NCBI GenBank assembly: GCA_020634755.1
Contig: JACKBC010000007.1
Span: forward strand, 1-64,000
Reading direction: 5' to 3'
From: Caldilineaceae bacterium
GTDB taxonomy: Bacteria; Chloroflexota; Anaerolineae; Caldilineales; Caldilineaceae
Length of the DNA: 64,000 nucleotides
The first letter of the stretch is position 1. Every line of letters starts with the position of its first letter. Below the pieces are notes generated by a model that worked only from the letters and a program-made list of their open reading frames with translations, ran no database searches and was not told the DNA's origin. Of this stretch, positions 26,600-34,335 are shown one piece after another. Position numbers and translations under genes: made by a program.

Positions 26600-27460
26600 A
26601 TGAATTTGTCTTCTGCCTTCCGGTTGAGCCCTGCCCAGGCCATGCCGGCTGCCTACACCCATCTGCGCAACCTGGTTGCTTACCGCGAACTGATCTACTA
26701 TCTGGTCGTGCGCGACCTGCGCGCGCGCTACAAAAATAGTGTCCTCGGCTTTTTGTGGAGCTTGCTCAATCCGCTGGCGCTCATGCTGGTTTTTACCACT
26801 GTGTTCACCATTATGCGGCCGGGCCACAATATTCAAAATTATCCCATCTATGTGTTGTGTGGATTGCTGCCCTGGAACTACTTCGCGGCGGGTCTGCTGG
26901 GCAGCACCAATAGCATTGTGGCCGGCGCAGGGCTGATCAAGAAAGTCTATTTTCCGCGCGAGGCGCTGCCCATTGCCGCGGTATTGAGCCAACTGGTCAA
27001 CTTTTTGCTGGCCTTTGTGGTGCTCTTTGTGGCGCTGGTGGTGTTTCAATCGCCGTGGAGCGCCTGGCTCTGGTTATTGCCGCTGGTTATTTTGATGCAA
27101 ACCTGTTTTATTTTAGGGCTCTCGTTTATCTTGGCTACCATCAACGTATTTTACCGCGATGTCATGATGATCATCGACGTGGTGATCTTGGCCTGGTTTT
27201 TCCTGACCCCCGTTTTTTACCCCATTAGCGCCGTTCCCGCTACCGTCAATCTCTTGGGCTTTACGCTGCCGCTGCACCGGCTTATGTATGTGCTCAACCC
27301 CATGGCGTCGCTCATCAATGCCTATCGCGATATTTTGTATTGGGGCTATCGCACCGATCTGGACTTCCTGGTGCGCACGCTCATTACCAGCCTGGTCATT
27401 CTGATATTCGGCTATTGGTTCTTTCAGCGCTACAGCGGTCGCTTTGGAGAAGAGCTGTAA
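26600..27460 (+). CDS. wzm: ABC-2 permease for polysaccharide export (Wzm-like)
   Basis: A 286-residue integral membrane protein of the RfbD/Wzm/TagG family. It has the LVVRDLRARYKNSVLGFLWS start, six hydrophobic segments, and the FLTPVFYPISAVPA loop. With the next gene it forms an ABC exporter that moves finished O-antigen-like or teichoic-type polymers across the membrane. AAAGG lies 7 bases before the ATG. The stop overlaps the next start by 1 base (TAATG), so the two are translationally coupled. Confidence 0.92.
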   Translation: MNLSSAFRLSPAQAMPAAYTHLRNLVAYRELIYYLVVRDLRARYKNSVLGFLWSLLNPLALMLVFTTVFTIMRPGHNIQNYPIYVLCGLLPWNYFAAGLLGSTNSIVAGAGLIKKVYFPREALPIAAVLSQLVNFLLAFVVLFVALVVFQSPWSAWLWLLPLVILMQTCFILGLSFILATINVFYRDVMMIIDVVILAWFFLTPVFYPISAVPATVNLLGFTLPLHRLMYVLNPMASLINAYRDILYWGYRTDLDFLVRTLITSLVILIFGYWFFQRYSGRFGEEL

Positions 27461-28764
27461 TGACCCAGGTGCTGACAACATCGCGGCAAACCATGCAAAG
27501 CAGCAATGGTACTGGACCTGCAACGACCCCTATACTGCAAGTGCAAAATATCTCCAAGCGGTTTAAAGCCCACGGCGAACAGCGCTCGCTGCAGCAGACG
27601 GTGATCAATCTGCTGGGGCGCAACCGGGACCGTGCGGCGCAGAACGCGTTTTGGCCGCTGCGCAACATTTCGTTTGATGTCTATCCGGGTGAAAGCGTGG
27701 GCCTGGTGGGGCACAACGGCTCGGGCAAAAGCACGTTGCTCAAGCTGATTACCGGCATACTGGAACCTACCGAAGGGCAGATCCAGGTAAACGGCCGCCT
27801 ATCGTCGCTGCTAGAATTGGGCGCGGGCTTTCATCCAGACTTGACCGGGCGCGAAAACATCTTTCTCAACGGCGCCATTTATGGTCTCAGCCGCAAAGAG
27901 ATGCACGCCCGGCTGGGCAGTATTATCGACTTTGCCGAGCTGCACGATTTTATTGATACGCCGGTCAAGCACTATTCTTCGGGCATGTATGTGCGGCTGG
28001 GCTTTGCCGTAGCCATCCACGCCGAGCCGGATCTGCTGCTGGTGGATGAGGTGCTGGCCGTGGGTGATGCTGCCTTTCAGCACAAGTGTCTGGACGCCAT
28101 CCAGGCCTTCCGCCGCCGCGGCGGTACGCTGCTCATGGTGAGCCACGACTTGGGCTCGATTCAAAACATATGCAACCGCGCCATCTGGCTGGAAAAGGGC
28201 CACATGCGCATTGACGGTCGCCCCATCGATGTGGCCATGCACTATTTGAACCGCGTGGCTGAAGGTGAAAAGCAGGCGGCAAAAGGGACAAATTTGCCTG
28301 CATTGGAAAACGGTTTACGCTGGGGGTCGGGGCGAGTGCTGCTGGAATCGGTACAGATTTGCGCAGAGAATGGCGCAGCGCAGTCGGTCTTTAAGACCGG
28401 TGACGAAATGGTGATACGCATTCGCTACCGCTGCCAAGAGCCCGTCGAGCCGCCTGTCATCGGCCTCTCTATCCATCACCAAAGCGGCGCCCACATCTGC
28501 GGTCCCAATACCGACTTTGGCGAATTGACGCTGCCCGCCGGCCAAACCGCGGGCGAAGTAACTTATCGCATTCCGTGGCTTTCGCTGCTGCCCGGCGCCT
28601 ATCAAGTGACCGCGGCGGTGGTCCATCGCCAAACCCAGGAGATGTACGACTATCACGACCGCGCCTATGCCTTCCGCGTCTATCCCGGCGCCTCGCACGA
28701 GCAGTATGGATTGGTGACGCTGCGGGGGGAGTGGGGGAGTCGGAGTGAAGGAGTGAAGGGGTGA
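27460..28764 (+). CDS. wzt: ABC ATPase for polysaccharide export with glycan-binding tail (Wzt-like)
   Basis: About 434 residues. The nucleotide-binding domain has Walker A GHNGSGKST near 84-92, the KHYSSGMYVRLGFAVA signature and LLLVDEVLAVGD as Walker B. From about residue 285 a beta-sandwich domain (RVLLESVQICAENG, GDEMVIRIRYRCQEPV, YDYHDRAYAFRV) matches the Wzt C-terminal domain, which in known systems recognises the modified end of the polymer. This predicts export of a terminally modified polysaccharide, and several methyltransferases lie nearby. The frame is open upstream to 27340, but the ATG at 27460 overlapping the Wzm stop is the natural start. Confidence 0.92.
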   Translation: MTQVLTTSRQTMQSSNGTGPATTPILQVQNISKRFKAHGEQRSLQQTVINLLGRNRDRAAQNAFWPLRNISFDVYPGESVGLVGHNGSGKSTLLKLITGILEPTEGQIQVNGRLSSLLELGAGFHPDLTGRENIFLNGAIYGLSRKEMHARLGSIIDFAELHDFIDTPVKHYSSGMYVRLGFAVAIHAEPDLLLVDEVLAVGDAAFQHKCLDAIQAFRRRGGTLLMVSHDLGSIQNICNRAIWLEKGHMRIDGRPIDVAMHYLNRVAEGEKQAAKGTNLPALENGLRWGSGRVLLESVQICAENGAAQSVFKTGDEMVIRIRYRCQEPVEPPVIGLSIHHQSGAHICGPNTDFGELTLPAGQTAGEVTYRIPWLSLLPGAYQVTAAVVHRQTQEMYDYHDRAYAFRVYPGASHEQYGLVTLRGEWGSRSEGVKG

Positions 28765-28941
28765 AGGGGTGGGTCTTCATTAGGCTAAAAATATGTTTCT
28801 ATTGTACGATTCAAATGTACGTTTTGTCTTTGAGGCTTTTCCAAAAAATAAGGCCACCGATAGTATCGGTTGCCATTCCAAAAGCCGTTGAATTTGGGTA
28901 ATCAATCTGTTGGGATGACCTGAATATTCGTGGAGGGAAAA

Positions 28942-29190
28942 ATGCTCAGCATGGGAGTTAGCGAGTTTCGCGCAAATATGAACGCAATCCTTCAACAAGT
29001 TCAGAAGGGGGAGATTGTTTCGCTATTGCTGCGTGGCAGTGAGGTTGCAAAGCTGGTGCCTCCCGATTATGCACAGACCGCCGCGCGGAAAGAATTGGAA
29101 ATATTGCGCCAAAGTGCAGTGGTAGGCGATGTGCTTACCCCGATTAGCGAGCAGTGGCGCGCGCAAAGTGACACGTATGATAGTTGTTGA
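28942..29190 (+). CDS. Antitoxin of a Phd/YefM-PIN type module
   Basis: An 82-residue protein whose first part (MGVSEFRANMNAILQQVQKG) is the Phd/YefM-like DNA-binding fold, followed by VAKLVPPDYA and a variable C-terminus that would bind the toxin. GGAGGG lies 4 bases before ATG 28942. It overlaps the PIN-domain toxin gene by 14 bases, the usual arrangement in type II modules. Such antitoxins normally repress their own operon. Base composition of the pair is more AT-rich than the flanking glycan genes, which suggests recent acquisition. Confidence 0.82.
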   Translation: MLSMGVSEFRANMNAILQQVQKGEIVSLLLRGSEVAKLVPPDYAQTAARKELEILRQSAVVGDVLTPISEQWRAQSDTYDSC

Positions 29191-29572
29191 TACACATATT
29201 CTTATCTGGGATGCTTTGGTCCCAGAGCGACTTTCGCCAGCAGCGAAAGAAGCAATAGATGCGGCGAATCAAGCCACTGGCATCGTTGTCGCAGACATTT
29301 CGCTGTGGGAGATAGCCATGCTGATTCAGAAGGGACGGATTGAAATTCAAACAGATTGTCAATCGTTTCTGAATCTAGTTCTTCAAGCGAATCAGATTAA
29401 AGTACGCGCTATCACACCGCAGATTGCTTCCTTATCAACACAGTTGCCTTGGACAGTTAATTCAGATCCAGCAGACAGATTGATTGCTGCAACCGCGATT
29501 GTGGAAGGGGTATCGTTAGTGACAGCAGACCGACATCTACAAGAGGCAGAAGAGGTCGCCACTATTTGGTGA
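29177..29572 (+). CDS. PIN-domain toxin (VapC-like)
   Basis: A 131-residue PIN-domain ribonuclease. The acidic residues expected for metal-dependent RNA cleavage are visible: Asp in VVDTHILIWD, Glu in SLWEIAM, Asp in NSDPADRLIAATA and Asp in LVTADRHL. The set looks complete, so it should be active when freed from the antitoxin encoded just upstream. The ATG at 29177 lies inside the end of the antitoxin gene. Target RNA is unknown. Confidence 0.88.
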   Translation: MIVVDTHILIWDALVPERLSPAAKEAIDAANQATGIVVADISLWEIAMLIQKGRIEIQTDCQSFLNLVLQANQIKVRAITPQIASLSTQLPWTVNSDPADRLIAATAIVEGVSLVTADRHLQEAEEVATIW

Positions 29573-29644
29573 TAGGAATTTTACGATTTTAGATTTACGA
29601 TTTACGATGGTTGGCATCGTTGAATCGCAAATGTGGCCATATTT

Positions 29645-29850
29645 ACTTTCCGGGATTGGATTACGACTTTTTGCGCGAACGCAAAGCTGCCTAACCGTTG
29701 GAACAGATAATGACCATGAGCGATTATATTCACTTTCCGGGATTGGATTACGACTTTTTGCGCGAACGCAAAGCTGCCTAACCGTTGGAACAGATAATAA
29801 CCATGAGCGATTATATTCACTTTCCGGGGTTGGATTACGACTTTTTGCGC
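29645..29850 (+). repeat. 87-bp tandem repeat derived from the start of the methyltransferase gene
   Basis: Two full 87-bp units (29645-29731 and 29732-29818) are followed by a partial third (29819-29850) that becomes the real 5' end of the methyltransferase. Each unit contains ACTTTCCGGGATTGGATTAC, a TAA stop and, in the 3' part, ATGAGCGATTATATTC. Unit 1 to 2 therefore encodes a 21-residue open frame (29716-29781, MSDYIHFPGLDYDFLRERKA plus one Ala) whose first 16 residues equal the N-terminus of the methyltransferase. Confidence 0.88.
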
Positions 29851-30681
29851 TATATGGGCGTGGAACCGGAAACCCAGCGGCGCATTCAGAGCCACTATTT
29901 ACCCACCTTTGCCCAGTGCAAACGGGTGCTGGATCTGGGCTGCGGTGATGGCGATTTCCTGGCGCTGCTGGCCGAGCGCGGCATTGAGGCCGTGGGCGTA
30001 GATTTTGACGAAAAGACGCTGCAAGCCGCGCTGGCCCAAGGGCTGCCGGTGGTGCAGGCGGATGTGTTCGACTATCTGGCCGATGCGCCGGCTGAGCGCT
30101 TTGACGGCATCTTCTGCGCCCACCTGGTGGAGCATCTGCCCTATCACTTGGTGATCAAGCTGGTGCAGGAGGCGCAGCGCGTGCTCCAACCCGGCGGCGT
30201 AATCGTGCTGGCCACGCCCAATGCCCGTTCCATCTTCTCGCATTTGGAAATGTTCTACATGCACTTTGGCCACATTAGCTTTTACCACCCGCGGCTGCTC
30301 TGCTTCTTTCTGGAACACGCCGGCTTTGTAGATGCGCAAGAAGGCGTTAACCCGGAAACCGCTTCGCCCATGCTGCCGGGCGTTATGGCGCGCCAAGCAC
30401 AGAACAATGCTGGCGATACCTTGCGCGCGCGGCTGGATACGCTGATGCAATATCAGCGCCAGATTCCGCTGCAAGGCAACGGACCGATTGCGCGTCTGAG
30501 CCACCGCGTAAAAAACAGCCTAGCGCGCTGGCTGGTGCAACCACTGCAAGACGATCTGGCCGCACGCACGCACCAAGCGCTGAATGCACTGGCCGAAGAA
30601 GTGACCACGCAAAACAACGAGCTGGCGTCGCTCAACGGGCCGTTTGAGTGTTACGCCGTGGCTAGGAAGGCCCCGGCATAG
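29803..30681 (+). CDS. SAM-dependent methyltransferase (class I)
   Basis: About 292 residues. Motif I is VLDLGCGDGDF near residue 42, followed by an acidic VGVDFDE motif II region and FCAHLVEHLPYHL plus LQPGGVIVLATPN, as in ubiE/Methyltransf_11-type enzymes. It probably methylates a sugar or glycan intermediate, given the Wzt-like exporter upstream and glycosyltransferases downstream. ATG 29803 is chosen; the frame is open to a TTG at 29785 but MSDYIHFPG is clearly the native start because it is the unit copied in the upstream tandem repeat. The C-terminal 80 residues are helical and unassigned. Confidence 0.85.
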   Translation: MSDYIHFPGLDYDFLRYMGVEPETQRRIQSHYLPTFAQCKRVLDLGCGDGDFLALLAERGIEAVGVDFDEKTLQAALAQGLPVVQADVFDYLADAPAERFDGIFCAHLVEHLPYHLVIKLVQEAQRVLQPGGVIVLATPNARSIFSHLEMFYMHFGHISFYHPRLLCFFLEHAGFVDAQEGVNPETASPMLPGVMARQAQNNAGDTLRARLDTLMQYQRQIPLQGNGPIARLSHRVKNSLARWLVQPLQDDLAARTHQALNALAEEVTTQNNELASLNGPFECYAVARKAPA

Positions 30682-30760
30682 GGCAAAAAAGCTTTGCTAT
30701 AAGTCAACACGTTCGCCTCTTCATGGCAAACATGTTGACAATTTATATTGACAGACAGAT

Positions 30761-32812
30761 ATGAATAAACCCATCCATTCCATAAATAGTACCCAAGATA
30801 GACGTTATTTGGGGATTACATACTTCGCTATGCTGCTGGGCGTATTGATGGCCGTATTGGCAACGTCCCGCTCTGAACTATCGGCTTTTGGCCGTGACAG
30901 TGAAAGCACAATTCAATTCGGGCAGTCTACCGTAGCGGAAACCCCAGATTTTGCCACGGTGCATCTTCGGGATCCGTGGGATATGACTGAATATTCTGAT
31001 ATATCCCAGTTTATGAATATTTCGGGCCAACTGGATCTGACTCGGAATATTGCTGTGAAGAATGGTGTTTTTTCTGCTTCTTCGGCGGGCGCCGGTGAAG
31101 TGGGGCAGGGCGCCTTCTTCTTTCTGCTTTTTCCGGGTTACCCCGACGTGATGCAAGTGGGTAAGATTGGGGTGCATGCTCCCATCGACTCTGCCGAGTA
31201 CAATTGCCTCTATCTGGCCATGAAGGTGGATTCTACAACCCCAGCGCCCGGCAAAAACCCGGACCAATGGCGGGCAGAATGGTATGCCGATCAGCGGCTC
31301 AATCTCAACGGCGCACCCTATGGATTGGGCCAAGAGCTTTTGTATCCCGAAGCTGGTAAGGGAACACCGACACCGGACTGGCGATTGCATAAAATGAACT
31401 TGGGCGCGCCTTCGATTTCCCCCACAACATTGGCCGCCTGGCGCAGCCAAAATTCCTGGCAAGGTTTGCGCATTGATCCATCTATGCAGGCGGGCGCCAC
31501 GTTCGCCGTCGATTGGGCGCGGCTAACCACCTGCGACGCCAATGAAGTCGCCATTTCATGGACGCCCAATCGCACTATTACGGCGATTTGGCTCAAAGAA
31601 GTCGACAGCGACCACTTTGTGCGAGTCGCGGCTGATATCGCGGGCGAGCGCGGCGCGTATGATTTGGATATACAAGGCGTCATTGCTGGTGAATATACGG
31701 TTGGGCTGGGAGACGCCACCAGTTGCTGCATTGAAGAGAGCAGTGAAAAACTCACGATTCAAGCGGCGCCCATTGTGCATTTTGTAAAGCCGTCATTTAC
31801 CAGCGGCGTGGATTATGCCACGCTGCAAGGGAATACTTGGGACTTTAGCGATGCCAGCGACGTAGTCGATGTGGGTAATATTGCCATAGATTATCAAGAT
31901 GGCAATGTTGATTTTACAACACCCCCCGGTCGCGGCCTGGTGGATCGCAACCCTCAGCTCTATCTAAACGTACCTACGACCATCGATACCAAACGGTATC
32001 GCTACATGACTTTCCGCATGTACACCGAATGGGACGCGTCGTGGCAGGACATTGTGAGCGGCATGGTGGCGCGCTGGATATGGCGCATGCCCAGCATCAA
32101 TAAGGACAGCATCCCCTGCGATCTAGTGAGCCAAGATATTCCCTTTGACATTGGGTGGCAAACATACACTATCGACCTTCATCATTTTTTCAACGGCGGC
32201 GCTGAAGCTACCAGTCCCGCCAACACGCCACGCTGTCCGCCCATTAGCTATCCACCGCAGCAACCGCCCGTGAATGTGGCCGGCAATCAGACCCATTGGT
32301 TCAACGCCCAGGAGGTAATTGGCATTCGTTTCGATCCCAATGAGAATATCTCCTGTGGTTATGCTGAATCTACGGGTAAGTCGTTTATTCCATGCAGCGA
32401 TTATCGGCAGAAAATTGACTGGATCACGCTGACAGCGGTTGATGAGGTGCAGCAAGGCGAGCCGTATGAGATCACGCTGGATCTGAATCAAGTTCTTGAT
32501 TCATCAGAACTCACCTATTACTACACCACCGATTCGGCGCAACCGCGGCAGAATCGCGCGGTTCGCTATGAGGAGACTACTGAACCAGCGCCGCGGCCCA
32601 ATGGGAAAGTGCTCTTATATTTGCCATTGGCCGCTCGTCCCGCCAGCAACGTCAACGGATATGCCGACGTGGTGCAGCCACAAATTCCCGCCACTTTCGC
32701 GTGGAATACAGCCGATGTCGCCCCCGGTGCATACACCATTTGCGTAGACGCCGGGCCAGCAGACAGCGCGCTGCTCTATTGTAGCGAAGCGCAAATTAAC
32801 GTACTGCCGTAA
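30761..32812 (+). CDS. Large secreted protein of unknown function with an internal YLPL motif
   Basis: A 683-residue protein with one hydrophobic segment near residues 19-40 (signal or anchor). It is rich in Asp, Thr and aromatic residues and looks mostly beta-stranded. Two parts resemble each other: an early LRDPWDMTEYSDISQF and a later LQGNTWDFSDASDVVD, each starting a domain of about 200 residues that contains a YRYMTFRMYTEWD or YNCLYLAMKVDS-like strand pair. Near residue 625 it has LLYLPLAARPAS, the same tag-like motif found in other secreted proteins of this island. Its stop codon abuts the stop of the minus-strand gene at 32813. I recognise no enzyme motif; a carbohydrate-binding or structural role is only a guess. 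Confidence 0.7.
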   Translation: MNKPIHSINSTQDRRYLGITYFAMLLGVLMAVLATSRSELSAFGRDSESTIQFGQSTVAETPDFATVHLRDPWDMTEYSDISQFMNISGQLDLTRNIAVKNGVFSASSAGAGEVGQGAFFFLLFPGYPDVMQVGKIGVHAPIDSAEYNCLYLAMKVDSTTPAPGKNPDQWRAEWYADQRLNLNGAPYGLGQELLYPEAGKGTPTPDWRLHKMNLGAPSISPTTLAAWRSQNSWQGLRIDPSMQAGATFAVDWARLTTCDANEVAISWTPNRTITAIWLKEVDSDHFVRVAADIAGERGAYDLDIQGVIAGEYTVGLGDATSCCIEESSEKLTIQAAPIVHFVKPSFTSGVDYATLQGNTWDFSDASDVVDVGNIAIDYQDGNVDFTTPPGRGLVDRNPQLYLNVPTTIDTKRYRYMTFRMYTEWDASWQDIVSGMVARWIWRMPSINKDSIPCDLVSQDIPFDIGWQTYTIDLHHFFNGGAEATSPANTPRCPPISYPPQQPPVNVAGNQTHWFNAQEVIGIRFDPNENISCGYAESTGKSFIPCSDYRQKIDWITLTAVDEVQQGEPYEITLDLNQVLDSSELTYYYTTDSAQPRQNRAVRYEETTEPAPRPNGKVLLYLPLAARPASNVNGYADVVQPQIPATFAWNTADVAPGAYTICVDAGPADSALLYCSEAQINVLP

Positions 32813-33919
32813 TTAAGATCTCGACCACCGCCAATATTCGACCATTTCAGAGCGCAAGGCATAAAACCCTCTCTGTGACAATACTCGCCATGCTCGTGCC
32901 GGCAGCAACCACCATGGCGTCGGTGGTGGCACAAACTGTGTGTTGGGTAGCCACGCATTCACCCAGCTTTTTCGGTCTGTGCTGTCTATTGAACGCCGGG
33001 GTGCAACGATCTGCTTGGCACTGGGCGGGTGGTTGCGCAGGACAAGCTGTGCGTAATTACTCGGTGCAATCTGATGTTCGGCCAAAAGTTCGTCTATCAA
33101 TATAAGCAGCTTTATGATCACTTGTTTATCCACATTAGGATCATTAACAAAAATCTGGGGCAGTAGGCCCATAGACCACAGGGGCATCAGCAGCCCGCCC
33201 CCATAATCGCAATAGTCCACCACTTCAAAATAATCGCTCAACGTGGCAATTACTTCGTCGGACCGCACTGCTTCAGATGGATCGATTTTCAACATGGCCT
33301 CAATCGAATATGGCGTTATTTTGTCTGTGCGTCGCCATTGCCTTGGGAAAATATCCAGCACGCGATTAAACATATTGAGCTGCTGCTCAGTCCACTGCAT
33401 GCGTGCCGGGCCAATATATTCGTTGACCAAAAGCAGGCTGCCCGGTTTTAAAGCTCGCTGCAGTTGTTGACATGCGTGCTCTAAATTTTCAATGTGATGA
33501 AAAGCGCCAAAGGCTAGCCCAATGTCATATCGATTCTGCTCCAGCACAATGCTGTTCATATCACCCATTGCGTATGAAACTTTATCAACATAGTCACCAA
33601 CTTTAGCTAGCTCTTCGGCCGCGGCAATAGATTGAGGTGAAATGTCGAAGCCTTCTATATAATGACAGACGCCAGCAGCCAGCGCCTGATGATCTCCGCC
33701 CCCCATGCCACAGCAAACACTAATCGCTCGCTGACATGGAACATTATCTAAGTAGGTATCTACAAGCCATTCGAGCATGTTGCGCTTGTGCGGAATAATC
33801 GTTGCGTTAATATAGGCATCAATGAGTGGGTGATAACTCCAATAATCGACGGGTACCCCGGTCCGCCATTCACTCTCATCCCAACGATTTGCCGCTTGAT
33901 CTGGATTTGTTAACGCCAT
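32813..33919 (-). CDS. SAM-dependent methyltransferase
   Basis: A 368-residue protein. A class I methyltransferase core spans about residues 60-180: AISVCCGMGGGDHQALA as motif I (Cys replaces the usual Asp/Gly pattern), YIEGFDISPQSIAAA as motif II, and GLAFGAFHHIENLEHAC plus LKPGSLLLVNEYIG. The C-terminal half is unassigned. AAGGTG precedes the ATG. It is more AT-rich than nearby genes and is the only minus-strand gene between 1299 and 38490, which suggests insertion by transfer. A glycan-modifying role is inferred from location. Confidence 0.82.
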   Translation of the reverse strand: MALTNPDQAANRWDESEWRTGVPVDYWSYHPLIDAYINATIIPHKRNMLEWLVDTYLDNVPCQRAISVCCGMGGGDHQALAAGVCHYIEGFDISPQSIAAAEELAKVGDYVDKVSYAMGDMNSIVLEQNRYDIGLAFGAFHHIENLEHACQQLQRALKPGSLLLVNEYIGPARMQWTEQQLNMFNRVLDIFPRQWRRTDKITPYSIEAMLKIDPSEAVRSDEVIATLSDYFEVVDYCDYGGGLLMPLWSMGLLPQIFVNDPNVDKQVIIKLLILIDELLAEHQIAPSNYAQLVLRNHPPSAKQIVAPRRSIDSTDRKSWVNAWLPNTQFVPPPTPWWLLPARAWRVLSQRGFYALRSEMVEYWRWSRS

Positions 33920-34335
33920 TTCTCACCTTACTAATAAATAATAGGTCAATATCTCTGGCATGATAATGCAATAACTATACTCAGCTCTGAATGAGAACTG
34001 GAGTTTTTCATTATTCCTGTTGAGTCTATAGATAACTCCGGCTCTCATCCCAACCGCAATATAAAAATGAAACATTCTAGACAGAGATGTTAAAATAGGC
34101 TTTGTTTTGACACAAATTATTGGGATCTTTGCCTCAAGCGCACAGTGGTCTACCGACACGTAAGTGACGCCAGAAGTTAACTTTGACACGACTTACGTAG
34201 CGCCGCGGCTCTCTAGGAAACGATGATATCTTTGGAAAGACGATTCTTTCTCCATGCTTGCGTAAGTGTTCTTTGGATCAACTGCACGTTGGCACAGGCA
34301 ATACCAATACCCCATTGAAAAATATATAGGACAAC
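33920..34335. other. Intergenic region between divergent genes, 416 bp, AT-rich
   Basis: It holds a degenerate segment (about 34010-34066) that resembles 49596-49654 on the opposite strand, and a family A element (34190-34267). The segment and element occur in the same relative order at both sites, so a larger unit may have moved. No supported gene. Confidence 0.5.
34190..34267. repeat. Family A inverted-repeat element, copy 6
   Basis: The left end is GACTTACGTAGCGCCGCGGC and the right end ATGCTTGCGTAAGTG. It ends 68 bases before the large glycosyltransferase gene. Confidence 0.72.

Noticed and set aside
29645..29850. CRISPR-like or riboswitch-like repeat
   Set aside because: The 87-bp units are copies of the methyltransferase 5' coding region, without spacers.
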